Source of the DNA: a gamma proteobacterium HIMB55
GTDB lineage: Bacteria > Pseudomonadota > Gammaproteobacteria > Pseudomonadales > Halieaceae
Reading direction: 5' to 3'
DNA length: 64,000 nucleotides
Assembly: GCA_000227505.4 (NCBI GenBank)
Contig: AGIF02000001.1
Span: 2,376,035-2,440,034 of the forward strand
The notes beneath the pieces are model-generated. The model made no database searches. It saw nothing but the letters and a program-made list of their open reading frames with translations, and was not told where the DNA came from. Shown piece by piece: positions 45,185-54,553 of this stretch (within the stretch, counting starts at the first letter, position 1; each line of letters begins with the position of its first letter). The translations under genes and the position numbers were made by a program.

Positions 45185-46323
45185 TCCTGCCACCATTTAT
45201 CAACATGTGCGCCTGTAGGCGCCTCGACATCAAACGCCTGCCGGCCATCCTTTCGCCCGAGCGGTGAATCAAGCTTAATCGCCAGACGGACATCGTTCTC
45301 AGAATCTGCTGCCCGCAGCGCCTGTTCGACACTGATTACGCCTTGCTTGAACAAGGAAATAATCGCCTGGTCAAAGGTCTGCATCCCGTACTCAGAGGAT
45401 CGCTTGATGAGCTCGCTTATCTTTTCGACATTCCCAGCGCGGATATGCTCCTGCATCAGAAGTGACGACAGCATAAGTTCAACAGCAACAACACGACCAC
45501 TACCATCGCGTTTTTGAAGCAGTTGCTGCGCAACAATTGCACGAAGGTTGATCGATAGGTCCATCCACAAGCGACGGACGTGCTCCTCTGGGAAGAAGCT
45601 TTGAATGCGCTCTAGCGCTTGCTTTGCTCCGCCGGCGTGGAGGGTGCACAAACATAAATGTCCGGTCTCAGCATAAGACAGCGCAATTCTCATTGTCTCT
45701 GCATCGCGAACCTCACCAATCATGACCACATTGGGGGCCTGGCGAAGCGCTGTTTTGAGTGCTACCTCAAAGGAGTCTGTATCAACACCCACTTCGCGCT
45801 GACTAATGATCGACTGCTTATGGCTATGAACAAACTCGATAGGGTCCTCAACGGTAATGATGTGATCCCGCCGATTTTCATTGCGATAGTCCACCATCGA
45901 GGCCAGGGTTGATGACTTACCCGAGCCCGTTGCACCAACAATCATGACCAAGCCCTGCTTAAGCAAGCTTAATTCTTTGAGCTGAGATGGCAGGCCCAGC
46001 TGGTCAAAACTGGGGATCTCATGATGAATCCGGCGAACCACCAGCGCAGGCTGCTCACGCTGCACATAAGCGCTTGCGCGAAAACGCCCAAGACTGGGGT
46101 GTTCTATAGCGTAGTTAGCGTCGCGATTGATCGAGTAATCCTCAAACTGTTTTGCCGTCATACTCACTTGAATCAACGCCCTGACATCATCCGCTGACAA
46201 AACCAGATCACCCTCAGCCAAGAGATCGCCATTGACCTTAAAAATTGGGGCGGACCCAACGGCAGCAAAACCATCGGAAGCATTCTTCTCTACAACCAGC
46301 TCAAGAAATTCCGTTAATTCCAT
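45178..46323 (-). CDS. pilU: Type IV pilus retraction ATPase PilU
   Basis: A hexameric motor ATPase that helps PilT pull in type IV pili. It has Walker A VGATGSGKSSTLASM, an Asp box (DHIITVEDPIEFVH), Walker B (NVVMIGEVRDAETM) and a His box (AETGHLCLCTLHAG). Length and the Pro-rich C-terminal part fit PilU rather than PilT. ATG 46323 is chosen: GAGG lies just upstream and the sequence matches known PilU starts. It follows pilT by seven bases on the same strand. Confidence 0.93.
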   Translation of the reverse strand: MELTEFLELVVEKNASDGFAAVGSAPIFKVNGDLLAEGDLVLSADDVRALIQVSMTAKQFEDYSINRDANYAIEHPSLGRFRASAYVQREQPALVVRRIHHEIPSFDQLGLPSQLKELSLLKQGLVMIVGATGSGKSSTLASMVDYRNENRRDHIITVEDPIEFVHSHKQSIISQREVGVDTDSFEVALKTALRQAPNVVMIGEVRDAETMRIALSYAETGHLCLCTLHAGGAKQALERIQSFFPEEHVRRLWMDLSINLRAIVAQQLLQKRDGSGRVVAVELMLSSLLMQEHIRAGNVEKISELIKRSSEYGMQTFDQAIISLFKQGVISVEQALRAADSENDVRLAIKLDSPLGRKDGRQAFDVEAPTGAHVDKWWQDQ

Positions 46324-46330
46324 CGCAGCC

Positions 46331-47368
46331 TCAGACAATGTTATCCGGCTGACGCGCTTTACTGCGTGCTATGGCCACATCGATAAGCCGCTTATCCACT
46401 AACTGCTGCAAACTCTGATCCATTGTTTGCATGCCCACCGATTGTCCCGTTTGAATCGCGGAGTACATCTGCGCCACTTTGTCTTCTCTGATCAAGTTGC
46501 GCACGGCGGGGGTGCCCCTGAGAATTTCAAGTGCAGCAACCCGACCACCCCCGTTTCGCTTTAGCAAGGTTTGCGATACTACAGCCATTAGGGATTCAGA
46601 TAGCATTGAGCGAACCATCCCCTTTTCTTCAGCTGGGAATACATCAATGATTCGGTCGACAGTCTTTGCCGCGGACGTTGTATGCAGTGTCCCAAATACT
46701 AAATGCCCCGTCTCCGCCGCGGTTAAGGCAAGCCGAATGGTCTCAAGGTCACGCATCTCCCCGACCATGATAATGTCAGGATCCTCTCGCAAGGCGGACC
46801 GCAGTGCCGTGGCAAAACTGTTGGTGTCGCGATTGACCTCGCGCTGATTCACTAAGCATTTTTTACTTTCGTGGAGGAATTCGATCGGGTCTTCAATGGT
46901 GAGGATATGGTCGAATCGCTTTTCGTTAATAAAATCGATCATGCCAGCAAGCGTTGTCGACTTGCCCGACCCGGTTGGGCCTGTCACCAACACCAGGCCC
47001 CGCGGCATCATCGCAAACTCTTTGAGAACATCAGGCATACCGAGGTCCTCCAGCGAGAGAATCGTTGAGGGAATGGTTCGGAAAACTGCTCCTGCACCGC
47101 GATTTTGATTAAAGGCATTGACTCTAAAGCGTGCGATCCCGGGGACCTCAAACGAGAAATCAGTTTCGAGCTGGTCTTCGTAATCCCGACGCTGCTGGTC
47201 GTTCATGATGTCGTAGATCAGGCTTTGCACTTGCGCGTGATCCATGGGAGGCACATTGATTCTGCGAATATCACCGTCAACGCGAATCATCGGTGGCAGT
47301 CCGGCAGAGAGATGGAGGTCTGACGCATTCTGCTGTGCGGTAAATGCCAACAATTCGGTAATGTCCAT
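46331..47368 (-). CDS. pilT: Type IV pilus retraction ATPase PilT
   Basis: ATPase that drives pilus retraction and twitching motility. The N-terminal part begins DITELLAFTAQQNASDLHLSAG. Walker A is GPTGSGKSTTLAGM, the Asp box HILTIEDPIEFLH, Walker B IIMVGEMRDLETI, and the His box ETGHLVFGTLHT. ATG 47368 is the start, matching other PilT proteins. pilT-pilU read away from yggS, which starts 57 bases to the right on the other strand; the divergent pilT/yggS pair is the pseudomonad order. Confidence 0.97.
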   Translation of the reverse strand: MDITELLAFTAQQNASDLHLSAGLPPMIRVDGDIRRINVPPMDHAQVQSLIYDIMNDQQRRDYEDQLETDFSFEVPGIARFRVNAFNQNRGAGAVFRTIPSTILSLEDLGMPDVLKEFAMMPRGLVLVTGPTGSGKSTTLAGMIDFINEKRFDHILTIEDPIEFLHESKKCLVNQREVNRDTNSFATALRSALREDPDIIMVGEMRDLETIRLALTAAETGHLVFGTLHTTSAAKTVDRIIDVFPAEEKGMVRSMLSESLMAVVSQTLLKRNGGGRVAALEILRGTPAVRNLIREDKVAQMYSAIQTGQSVGMQTMDQSLQQLVDKRLIDVAIARSKARQPDNIV

Positions 47369-47424
47369 GAAACTCATCCTCTGCATAAGTACCGGATGGA
47401 CACTATCGCGCGTACCATACCGGC

Positions 47425-48117
47425 ATGAACGTTCCTGACTTACATCAAAACATATCTCGGATCAGAAACCGACTCTCAAAAGCGATAGATGCCGCTCAAA
47501 GAGCACCGGATAGTGTGAAGCTGATCGCAGTAAGTAAAACCAAGTCGGCAGAAGCCATAAAAGCCGTTTACGACACCGGCCAACGCGATTTTGGCGAGAA
47601 CTATGTCTCCGAGGCCATCGAGAAAATGTCAGCTCTGGAGTCGCTGGATATTTGTTGGCATTTTCTAGGTCCCCTCCAATCGAACAAAACACGACTTGTG
47701 GCCGCCAATTTCGACTGGATTCACAGCGTTGACCGAGTAAAGATTGCCAAACGATTGAACGAACAGCGGCCCGATGCGCTGCCACCGCTCAACGTTTGTC
47801 TGCAGGTGAACATACCGGCGGAACCAACAAAGTCTGGGGTTGCTTCAGAGGCCGAGTTACTCGATTTGGCGCTCGCGATCAGCGAAATGGATCGCCTTGC
47901 CCTGCGAGGAATCATGGCTATCCCTGCACCTGCAAGCGACTTTGAGCAGCAATGTGCACAGTTCAACCGCATCGCGCAGCTTCTGTCTATTCCCGATTTA
48001 CCAAAGCAAATGAACGAACTTTCGATAGGTATGTCTGGTGATATGGATGCGGCGGTTGCCGAAGGTGCAACCATGGTCAGAATAGGCACAGATATTTTCG
48101 GTGCACGGTATAATTAG
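47425..48117 (+). CDS. yggS: PLP-homeostasis protein YggS (PROSC family)
   Basis: A 230-residue alanine-racemase-fold protein that binds pyridoxal phosphate and keeps its level in balance, without known catalysis. The PLP Lys is in LIAVSKTKSAEAIKAVYD. GENYVSEAIEKM, HFLGPLQSNKTR, and LSIGMSGDMDAAVAEGATMVRIG (phosphate) are present. proC follows 35 bases later; yggS-proC-yggT is a common group. Confidence 0.97.
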   Translation: MNVPDLHQNISRIRNRLSKAIDAAQRAPDSVKLIAVSKTKSAEAIKAVYDTGQRDFGENYVSEAIEKMSALESLDICWHFLGPLQSNKTRLVAANFDWIHSVDRVKIAKRLNEQRPDALPPLNVCLQVNIPAEPTKSGVASEAELLDLALAISEMDRLALRGIMAIPAPASDFEQQCAQFNRIAQLLSIPDLPKQMNELSIGMSGDMDAAVAEGATMVRIGTDIFGARYN

Positions 48118-48151
48118 CCAACAGCAAGCAGTAGGACAGAGGAATTAGCGG

Positions 48152-48976
48152 GTGAGTCACTCAGCGATCACATTTATTGGCGGCGGTAATATGGCCGGTG
48201 CTATTTATGGCGGCTTATTAGACAACGGCTTTGGTTCCAATCAGATCAGCGTCGTTGATCCTTCAGAGACAGCGCAGGAGCAAGCGAAATCCGCTGGACT
48301 TAAACGCGTTTACGGCACCGCTCCCGATGAAATCGAGGATGATTTACTGGTGCTCGCAGTAAAACCCCAAATTGCCTCAACGGTGCTAGCGTCACTGCAA
48401 GGTAAGCTATCTGAAGCGACCACTGTGCTGTCGATCATCGCGGGGATTGATGCCCAATCGCTAGCAACCATGCTAGGGCTTGCTGACACATCGACGATTA
48501 TTCGTTGCATGCCCAACACGCCTGCGCTGGTCAATGAGGGTATGACAGCATTGCTCGCCAACAGCCAGTGCTCTGAACATGGTCAGAGTCTCGCAGAGCA
48601 AGTCATGGCCGCCGTTGGGAAAACGATTTGGGTTTCGCAAGAGTCGGATCTTGATACGGTAACCGCAATTTCGGGCAGTGGGCCTGCCTATTTCTTCCTG
48701 TTCATGGAGAGCTTAACCGAGGCTGCTATCCGGCTAGGTATGCCTCCTGAAGAAGCGCGATTACTTGCGGTGCAAACGGCCTTAGGCTCTGCAAAGTTAG
48801 CCGGAGCGAGCGATGACAAGCTGTCGCAACTCCGCAACAATGTGACAAGTCCCGGTGGAACCACAGAGCAAGCGGTACTCTCTTTTGAACAATCCGGGCT
48901 TCGCGGCGTCGTTGATGATGCGGTTTTGGCAGCGCGAAAACGATCTATTGAATTGAGTGAGGAATTTGGCGCATGA
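48152..48976 (+). CDS. proC: Pyrroline-5-carboxylate reductase
   Basis: Last step of proline synthesis. NADP motif FIGGGNMAGAIYGGL at the N-terminus; RCMPNTPALVNEGMTAL; the C-terminal SGSGPAYFFLFMESLTEAAIRLGM with the family segment NVTSPGGTTEQAVLSFE. The start is GTG 48152. 274 residues, complete. Its last four bases overlap the yggT start (ATGA). Confidence 0.97.
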   Translation: MSHSAITFIGGGNMAGAIYGGLLDNGFGSNQISVVDPSETAQEQAKSAGLKRVYGTAPDEIEDDLLVLAVKPQIASTVLASLQGKLSEATTVLSIIAGIDAQSLATMLGLADTSTIIRCMPNTPALVNEGMTALLANSQCSEHGQSLAEQVMAAVGKTIWVSQESDLDTVTAISGSGPAYFFLFMESLTEAAIRLGMPPEEARLLAVQTALGSAKLAGASDDKLSQLRNNVTSPGGTTEQAVLSFEQSGLRGVVDDAVLAARKRSIELSEEFGA

Positions 48977-49563
48977 ACAATGCCTTGTCTGACATTGCTA
49001 TCACAATCGCCTCGCCCTTATTCAGCCTAGCACTTTTTCTCATTGCAATGCGCTTTCTTGGTCAGCTTTGTGGCGTCAGTCCCTACAACCCGATTTCTAT
49101 AGGGATTCGAAAAATAACAAACCCAATCGTTGCACCCATAAACCGTCTCATTCCAGCGGGCAAGCGATTGAACATCGGTGCGATCGTTGCACTTATCCTC
49201 TGCCAAACAGCTTACATCGCTGTCATCTTGTGGATCTTGAGCCGTTTTGACAACTTCAATATCGTTCCAGCCCTTATCTGGAGTGTGTTAGGTGCCGCAG
49301 GCCTGCTCATCAACATTATTTTTTACAGCGTGCTGGCGATCATCGTAGTGAGCTTCCTCGCTCCACAGAGTAATCACCCAGCAGTGGAATTTTTGTGGCA
49401 ACTCACGGAGCCTGTCATGGCGCCACTCCGAAGTCTCATTCCACCCATGGGGGGACTCGATTTTTCACCGATCCTGCTATTCATCGGTATCAACGTTATT
49501 CGGGTGTCTCTAGCAAACATGGCCGTTACAGTTGGCATGCCGACCTTTGTGATTGGAATTTAA
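48973..49563 (+). CDS. yggT: YggT family membrane protein
   Basis: This 196-residue inner-membrane protein has two YggT repeats. Each has a hydrophobic helix followed by a conserved stretch: NPIVAPINRLIPAGKRLNIG in the first half, and TEPVMAPLRSLIPPMGGLDFSP in the second. About four helices. The family is tied to osmotic or envelope functions, without firm biochemistry. Its start overlaps proC and it ends a few bases before the metX start. Confidence 0.93.
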   Translation: MNNALSDIAITIASPLFSLALFLIAMRFLGQLCGVSPYNPISIGIRKITNPIVAPINRLIPAGKRLNIGAIVALILCQTAYIAVILWILSRFDNFNIVPALIWSVLGAAGLLINIIFYSVLAIIVVSFLAPQSNHPAVEFLWQLTEPVMAPLRSLIPPMGGLDFSPILLFIGINVIRVSLANMAVTVGMPTFVIGI

Positions 49564-49567
49564 TCAG

Positions 49568-50707
49568 GTGACTGACGCGCACTCACAAGCGAGCGTGGGT
49601 ATTGTCGAGCCCAAGTCGGCGTTCTTCGATGAGCCTTTATTTCTAAGATCGGGCGAGGTGCTCAAGGAGTACACGCTCGTCTACGAAACCTATGGCCAGC
49701 TAAACGCAGAGGGCAGCAACGCTGTTCTGATTTGCCACGCTTTGTCGGGCAACCATCACGCGGCCGGCTATCACAGCGAAGGCGATGCAAAGCCAGGTTG
49801 GTGGGACACCATGATCGGTCCGGGCAAGCCCATTGATACCAACCGCCTGTTCGTTGTGTCCTCAAATAATATCGGTGGCTGCGACGGCTCCACTGGACCA
49901 TCGAGTATCAGCCAGAGCAGCGGCAGACCCTGGGGCTCGCTCTTCCCACAGGTGACGGTTGAGGACTGGGTAGAAACACAGAAACGTCTTGCTGAGTACT
50001 TAGGCATATCGCACTGGGCAGCCGTAATTGGTGGCAGCCTAGGCGGCATGCAAGCTCTCGAGTGGTCGGTGCGCTACCCAAGTTGGCTCAGCCACTGCGT
50101 TGTACTCGCCGCTGCACCTGGACTTACCGCACAAAACATCGCTTTCAATGAGATTGCGCGGCAAGCTATTTTTTCAGACCCGCAATGGATGCAGGGGGAC
50201 TATGCCTTATCGGAAACAGCCCCCGAAAAAGGGATGGCCTTGGCGAGAATGGTAGGGCATTTGACCTATATGTCTGCCGACAAGATGTCAGACAGATTTG
50301 GGCGCGAACTTCGTCAAGGCAGCTTTGAACCCGATGACGATGAGCCCATTTTCCAGGTCGAGAGCTACCTCAGATATCAAGGCTCACAATTCGCTGGTCG
50401 TTTTGATGCGAATACCTACGTCATCATGACCCGGGCATTGGATCGTTTCGACCTTGCAGCGCGTGCCAATGGAAACCTTACCGAGGCATTAGCGAAAGCA
50501 ACGGCAGAATTCCTAGTGGTCTCGTTTAGTAGCGACTGGCGTTTTGCCCCGAGCCGCTCACAAGAAATTGCCAACGCACTGCTGGCTTCAGGTAAAAAGG
50601 TCACCTATGCAGACATTGAGTCTGACGCGGGACACGATGGCTTTTTACTCGAGGATGACGACTACATGGCCCTTGTCAGCGCTTGGATGAAGAGGGTTGC
50701 ATCGTGA
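49568..50707 (+). CDS. metX: Homoserine O-succinyltransferase, MetX family
   Basis: Acylates homoserine for methionine synthesis. Alpha/beta-hydrolase with catalytic Ser in VIGGSLGGMQALEWS, Asp in FSSDWRFAPSRSQEI and His in SDAGHDGFLLEDD. ICHALSGNHHAAG is the oxyanion region. GTG 49568 is preferred: GGAA lies about eight bases upstream; a TTG at 49553 is the other choice. MetX paired with MetW in gammaproteobacteria usually uses succinyl-CoA, so succinyl rather than acetyl transfer is inferred. Confidence 0.93.
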   Translation: MTDAHSQASVGIVEPKSAFFDEPLFLRSGEVLKEYTLVYETYGQLNAEGSNAVLICHALSGNHHAAGYHSEGDAKPGWWDTMIGPGKPIDTNRLFVVSSNNIGGCDGSTGPSSISQSSGRPWGSLFPQVTVEDWVETQKRLAEYLGISHWAAVIGGSLGGMQALEWSVRYPSWLSHCVVLAAAPGLTAQNIAFNEIARQAIFSDPQWMQGDYALSETAPEKGMALARMVGHLTYMSADKMSDRFGRELRQGSFEPDDDEPIFQVESYLRYQGSQFAGRFDANTYVIMTRALDRFDLAARANGNLTEALAKATAEFLVVSFSSDWRFAPSRSQEIANALLASGKKVTYADIESDAGHDGFLLEDDDYMALVSAWMKRVAS

Positions 50708-51294
50708 TGCTGCGCGGTGACATCGACACGATTCTGGACTGGGTTACGCAAGGCAGTCGGGTGCTCGACCTTGGCTGTGGCGATGGCGATTTGCTGGTTG
50801 CGCTGACCGAGAAGAAAGCCGTCTCAGGACTGGGCTTAGATATTGACCCTGAGAACCTCATTGCGGCAGTAGATAAAGGTTTGTGTGTCGTTCAGCAAAA
50901 TATGGAAGACGGATTATCAAACTTCAATGCTAAGAGCTTCGACGTCGTTATCATTGCCTTCTCGCTGCAAGTGCTTACGCGACCGCACAGCGTGCTTGAA
51001 CGCGTTGTCGACATTGGTAATGAAGCGATCGTGAGCTTCCCCAATTTCGGTCACTGGCGCTCTCGCCTCTCGCTGTTACTCTCAGGCCGTATGCCAAAAA
51101 CCAAAGCGCTTCCTTACAGTTGGTTTGATACTCCAAATATCCACTTCTGCACTGTGGCCGATTTTGAGCAACTTTGTGACCAACTACAGATCGATATTAT
51201 CGAGCGAAAGACATCCGGCAGCGGGCATATATTGGCTAAGCTCTGGCCAAATTTATTTGCCAAGTCCGCGAGCTACAGGATTAAACGCACGTGA
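50707..51294 (+). CDS. metW: Methionine biosynthesis protein MetW
   Basis: A methyltransferase-fold protein that partners with MetX. AdoMet-like site GSRVLDLGCGDGDLLVAL, then VIIAFSLQVLTRPHSVL and SFPNFGHWRSRLSLLLSGRMP. The ending PYSWFDTPNIHFCTVADF is typical. ATG 50707 shares one base with the metX stop (TGATG), and GAGGG lies upstream. metX-metW overlap shows translational coupling. Confidence 0.95.
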   Translation: MLRGDIDTILDWVTQGSRVLDLGCGDGDLLVALTEKKAVSGLGLDIDPENLIAAVDKGLCVVQQNMEDGLSNFNAKSFDVVIIAFSLQVLTRPHSVLERVVDIGNEAIVSFPNFGHWRSRLSLLLSGRMPKTKALPYSWFDTPNIHFCTVADFEQLCDQLQIDIIERKTSGSGHILAKLWPNLFAKSASYRIKRT

Positions 51295-51719
51295 AGTATC
51301 TACTCACCCTTCTCATTTCCCTGTGGGTATCACAGGCGCAGGCACAGCAGTCTGAGCGCTTCGATCAATTCGAGTTGCACTACAGCATTGTTTACACAAC
51401 CTTTCTCACCGCCGAGATTGCGGCTGAGTTTGGTATCCCTCGCGGTAAAGACAAAGCCATGCTTACTTTATCGGTTCGAGACGCTGACGCAGGTGATATC
51501 GAAGGGCGGCCAATGGCGATCGAGGGTAAAACCTGGGACTTGATTACAGGCGGAGATATGAAGGTTAAAGAGGTCAAAGAGGGCCGAGCAACCTACTATC
51601 TCGTGCCTTTCGAGTTCCTCGACAGAGAGTATCGTTTCTTCGAATTCACCTTTACACCTGAAGGCTCCGAAAAGGCCTATAAATATAAGTTTCAAACGCA
51701 GCTTTGGCGCCAGGAGTAA
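51291..51719 (+). CDS. DUF4426 family periplasmic protein
   Basis: A 142-residue protein with a signal peptide (about residues 1-19, ending SQAQA). A mature beta-rich domain follows (QFELHYSIVYTTFLTAEIAAEFGIPRGKDKAML). DUF4426 proteins occupy this place between metW and rdgB in Pseudomonas. No function is established. The start is GTG 51291, overlapping the metW stop (GTGA). rdgB follows six bases later. Confidence 0.88.
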   Translation: MKYLLTLLISLWVSQAQAQQSERFDQFELHYSIVYTTFLTAEIAAEFGIPRGKDKAMLTLSVRDADAGDIEGRPMAIEGKTWDLITGGDMKVKEVKEGRATYYLVPFEFLDREYRFFEFTFTPEGSEKAYKYKFQTQLWRQE

Positions 51720-51725
51720 TTCCCT

Positions 51726-52313
51726 ATGGCGTTTGTCTTGGCGAGCAACAACGCGGGTAAGCTCAGAGAGTTTGAACAGCTGTTCTCGAAGTTGGGTGTA
51801 GAGGTATTACCGCAGGCCCAGTTTGGCGTAGAGGATGCAGACGAGACCGGCTTGTCCTTCATCGAGAACGCCCTGATCAAAGCGCGTCACGCGTCAGAGA
51901 AAACGAATAAACCGGCAATGGCTGATGATTCGGGTATTGTCGTTCCTGCACTCAATGGGGCTCCCGGAATCTATTCTGCGCGGTATTCAGGTAAGGGCGA
52001 TACAGCTAACAATGAGAAACTATTGCGCGCACTCGATGGCGTCGAAGGCGCAGGTCGAAACGCCTTCTATGTCGCCGTCATCGCTCTGATCAAACACCCA
52101 AATGACCCTATGCCTATCATCGCGGAGGGACGCTGGTACGGAAGAATCGCGGAGACACCTGCCGGTAATGGAGGCTTTGGGTATGACCCATTATTCATTC
52201 CGGACGGCTTCGATATCACAGCTGCGCAAATGGCCCGCGATGAAAAGCAGTCTTTAAGCCATCGCGCGCTTGCGCTTAACGCGCTCGCTCCGCAACTAAA
52301 CGAATTTTTGTGA
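51726..52313 (+). CDS. rdgB: XTP/dITP diphosphatase (RdgB/HAM1)
   Basis: Hydrolyses the non-standard nucleotides dITP, ITP and XTP, keeping them out of DNA. ASNNAGKLREFEQLF at the N-terminus, the ETGLSFIENALIKARHA loop, MADDSGIVVPALNG (Asp metal ligand) and GGFGYDPLFIP. The end LSHRALALNAL is typical. 195 residues. hemW overlaps its last four bases. Confidence 0.97.
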   Translation: MAFVLASNNAGKLREFEQLFSKLGVEVLPQAQFGVEDADETGLSFIENALIKARHASEKTNKPAMADDSGIVVPALNGAPGIYSARYSGKGDTANNEKLLRALDGVEGAGRNAFYVAVIALIKHPNDPMPIIAEGRWYGRIAETPAGNGGFGYDPLFIPDGFDITAAQMARDEKQSLSHRALALNALAPQLNEFL

Positions 52314-53458
52314 AGCCGTCTATTCCGCTTTCCCTGTATGTCCACATTCCGTGGTGCGAGAGAAAATGCCCTTACTGCGACTTTAATTCGCACGAAAATT
52401 ACAGCCCGGGTGTTGAGCCGCTGTACGTGTCGGCCTTGCTCAATGATCTTGATCAACAGCTTGATTTAGTGGGTGGCCGACCCATATCTACGATCTTCTT
52501 TGGTGGCGGTACACCCAGCTTATTTTCAGCAACAGCTATCGACCAAATCCTAAAGGGCGTCAGGTCCCGGGTTTCAGTTGATGACAACTGCGAGATCACC
52601 CTCGAAAGCAACCCTGGTAGTGCCGAAGCAGCAAAATATAAGGCTTATAAGGACGCTGGGGTGAACCGACTAAGCATCGGTGTTCAAAGCTTCGACGATG
52701 ACAAATTGAAAGACCTTGGCCGAATCCACAGTAGCGACGAGGCCAAGGCCGCGATCGATATGGCTTTTGCCTCAGGGTTTGATCGCCTCAATGTTGACCT
52801 AATGTATGGCCTAGAGAATCAAGCGCGTAGCGAAGCGATTGCGGATATTGAAACGGCCCTAAGCTTTGGCGTGTCACACCTGTCTTGGTATCAACTCACG
52901 ATCGAGCGAAACACTGCGTTTTGGTCAAAGCCACCGACACTTCCCGGTGCAGATGTGGTTGAACCATGGCAGGAAGGGGTTCGCGAATTACTTGGCAATT
53001 TAGATATTCATCAATACGAAGTATCTGCATGGAGTAGGGAAGGCGAGGAGTCGCGCCACAACTTAAATTACTGGCGGTTTGGTGATTACTTAGCAATTGG
53101 CGCAGGCGCTCATGGCAAGGTTAGCGTCGACAATTGTGTTTACCGATTCCAACGGACGCGACATCCGGCTCATTACCTAGACGAGTTTGGACGTTCGACC
53201 ACGACCTCCAGTATCAATTCGCTCACAGCTGTTCCAGACGAGGATATTGTCGGTGAATTTATGATGAACGCGCTGCGCTTGCGCAACGGGGTACCGCTAA
53301 AGCTACTAAGCGAGCGAACGGGTAAAGCACACGCGTCGATTAGCAGCACGCTTGAATCACTTGAGGCGCGCGGGCTTATGGTGAACGACAAAGAAAGATT
53401 GGCGACAACAGCGCTTGGATACCGGTACCTAGATTCGGTCGTTGAATCTTTCTTTTAA
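52310..53458 (+). CDS. hemW: HemW, heme chaperone (radical-SAM family)
   Basis: A radical-SAM protein that inserts heme into respiratory enzymes. The cluster motif is WCERKCPYCDFNSHE (C-x3-C-x2-C). It has the short HemW form, lacking the fourth Cys of HemN. Further motifs are FGGGTPSLF, NPGS, and NRLSIGVQSFDD. The C-terminal HemN_C-like domain runs from EFMMNALRLRNGVPL. 382 residues. Start GTG 52310, overlapping rdgB. It is often annotated as oxygen-independent coproporphyrinogen oxidase, but that activity is not expected. Confidence 0.94.
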   Translation: MKPSIPLSLYVHIPWCERKCPYCDFNSHENYSPGVEPLYVSALLNDLDQQLDLVGGRPISTIFFGGGTPSLFSATAIDQILKGVRSRVSVDDNCEITLESNPGSAEAAKYKAYKDAGVNRLSIGVQSFDDDKLKDLGRIHSSDEAKAAIDMAFASGFDRLNVDLMYGLENQARSEAIADIETALSFGVSHLSWYQLTIERNTAFWSKPPTLPGADVVEPWQEGVRELLGNLDIHQYEVSAWSREGEESRHNLNYWRFGDYLAIGAGAHGKVSVDNCVYRFQRTRHPAHYLDEFGRSTTTSSINSLTAVPDEDIVGEFMMNALRLRNGVPLKLLSERTGKAHASISSTLESLEARGLMVNDKERLATTALGYRYLDSVVESFF

Positions 53459-53471
53459 AGGGCTTGCGAGC

Positions 53472-54170
53472 TTAAGTCAGGTCTGACGCCGATTTCTCGA
53501 ACATCAAGTCCCATACACCATGGCCCAGCCGGTGACCTCTACGCTCGAACTTCGTCTCGGGACGCGAATCAGGACGCGGAATATAATTGCCGGGCCCAGC
53601 CGTGTTGCTGAGTGCGGCATTGGCCGACAGCACTTCCATCATGTGTTCTGCATAGGGCTGCCAATCAGTCGCCAAATGCAATCGTCCGTGGCCGGCAAGG
53701 CGACTGACAATCAACTCGACAAAGTCAGGCTGTATTAATCGCCGCTTGTGATGGCGCTTTTTATGCCAAGGATCTGGAAAGAAGATCTGCAGCAAATCGA
53801 TAGAGTGAGGAGGAATCGCATCCTCCAGCACCTGAACCGCATCCTCGGCGAATACTTTTAGATTGGTGATCCCGCGTTTATCGACTTCCGATAAGAGCTT
53901 ACCGACGCCCGGCGTATGAACTTCTATACCCAGATATCGGTCTCCAGGGTTGTGGTCAGCCATGGCCACCAAGCTATCACCCATACCGAAACCTATTTCT
54001 AGAACGCGACGGCCAGCAACATCAAACGAGTTATCCCAGTCAAAATTCTTATCGCTCAACTCAAAACCGTGTAGAGGAAACCCCGTCGTCCAGCCTTTCT
54101 GCTGGCTCTCAGTCATCCTGCCCGCACGAATGACAAAGCTCTTGATGCGCTTTCCCAGGTAATCAGTCAT
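53472..54170 (-). CDS. trmB: tRNA (guanine-N7)-methyltransferase
   Basis: Methylates G46 of tRNA. Motifs: LEIGFGMGDSLVAMA (AdoMet), IEVHTPGVGKLL, and FPDPWHKKRHHKRRLIQPDF with the catalytic DPW. 232 residues, complete, with an N-terminal RAGRMTESQQKGWTTGFPLHGFE typical of gammaproteobacteria. It overlaps the preceding DUF423 gene by eight bases and ends 14 bases from the hemW stop on the other strand. Confidence 0.97.
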   Translation of the reverse strand: MTDYLGKRIKSFVIRAGRMTESQQKGWTTGFPLHGFELSDKNFDWDNSFDVAGRRVLEIGFGMGDSLVAMADHNPGDRYLGIEVHTPGVGKLLSEVDKRGITNLKVFAEDAVQVLEDAIPPHSIDLLQIFFPDPWHKKRHHKRRLIQPDFVELIVSRLAGHGRLHLATDWQPYAEHMMEVLSANAALSNTAGPGNYIPRPDSRPETKFERRGHRLGHGVWDLMFEKSASDLT

Positions 54171-54543
54171 TGTCAGCTAACTCGCGCGACGCGGCGAAGG
54201 CACATATCCAGCCGATTAAAAGTAAGACGCCACCGATAGGCGTGACAGCACCCAGAATACCCACGTCCGTAATCACAAGTAGGTACAAGCTACCCGAGAA
54301 AACAAAAATCCCAGCGGTAAAGGCAAGTAGGGCTCGCTGTAGCCAAACAGAGGTTTTACCTCTAAATAGCGCTGAGAAGGCCAAAATCGCCAACGTGTGA
54401 AACAGGTGATAATCAACCGCTGTTGCCCAAGTTTCCAGGCGGTTAGCCGTGGTGATTGAGACGAGCGCGTGTGCACCAAAGGCACCAAGGGCAACGCCTG
54501 CGAACCCAAGCACGCAGGCGACAGTCACATAAGACGACTTCAT
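54163..54543 (-). CDS. DUF423 (YgdD) family membrane protein
   Basis: A 126-residue inner-membrane protein with four helices. The family opening is GFAGVALGAFGAHAL, then NRLETWATAVDYHLFHTLAILAFS and TPIGGVLLLIGWICAFAAS near the end. No function is established for DUF423. It sits between rpoH and trmB on the same strand and overlaps trmB by eight bases. Confidence 0.92.
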   Translation of the reverse strand: MKSSYVTVACVLGFAGVALGAFGAHALVSITTANRLETWATAVDYHLFHTLAILAFSALFRGKTSVWLQRALLAFTAGIFVFSGSLYLLVITDVGILGAVTPIGGVLLLIGWICAFAASRELADND

Positions 54544-54553
54544 AGGCGTGTGG

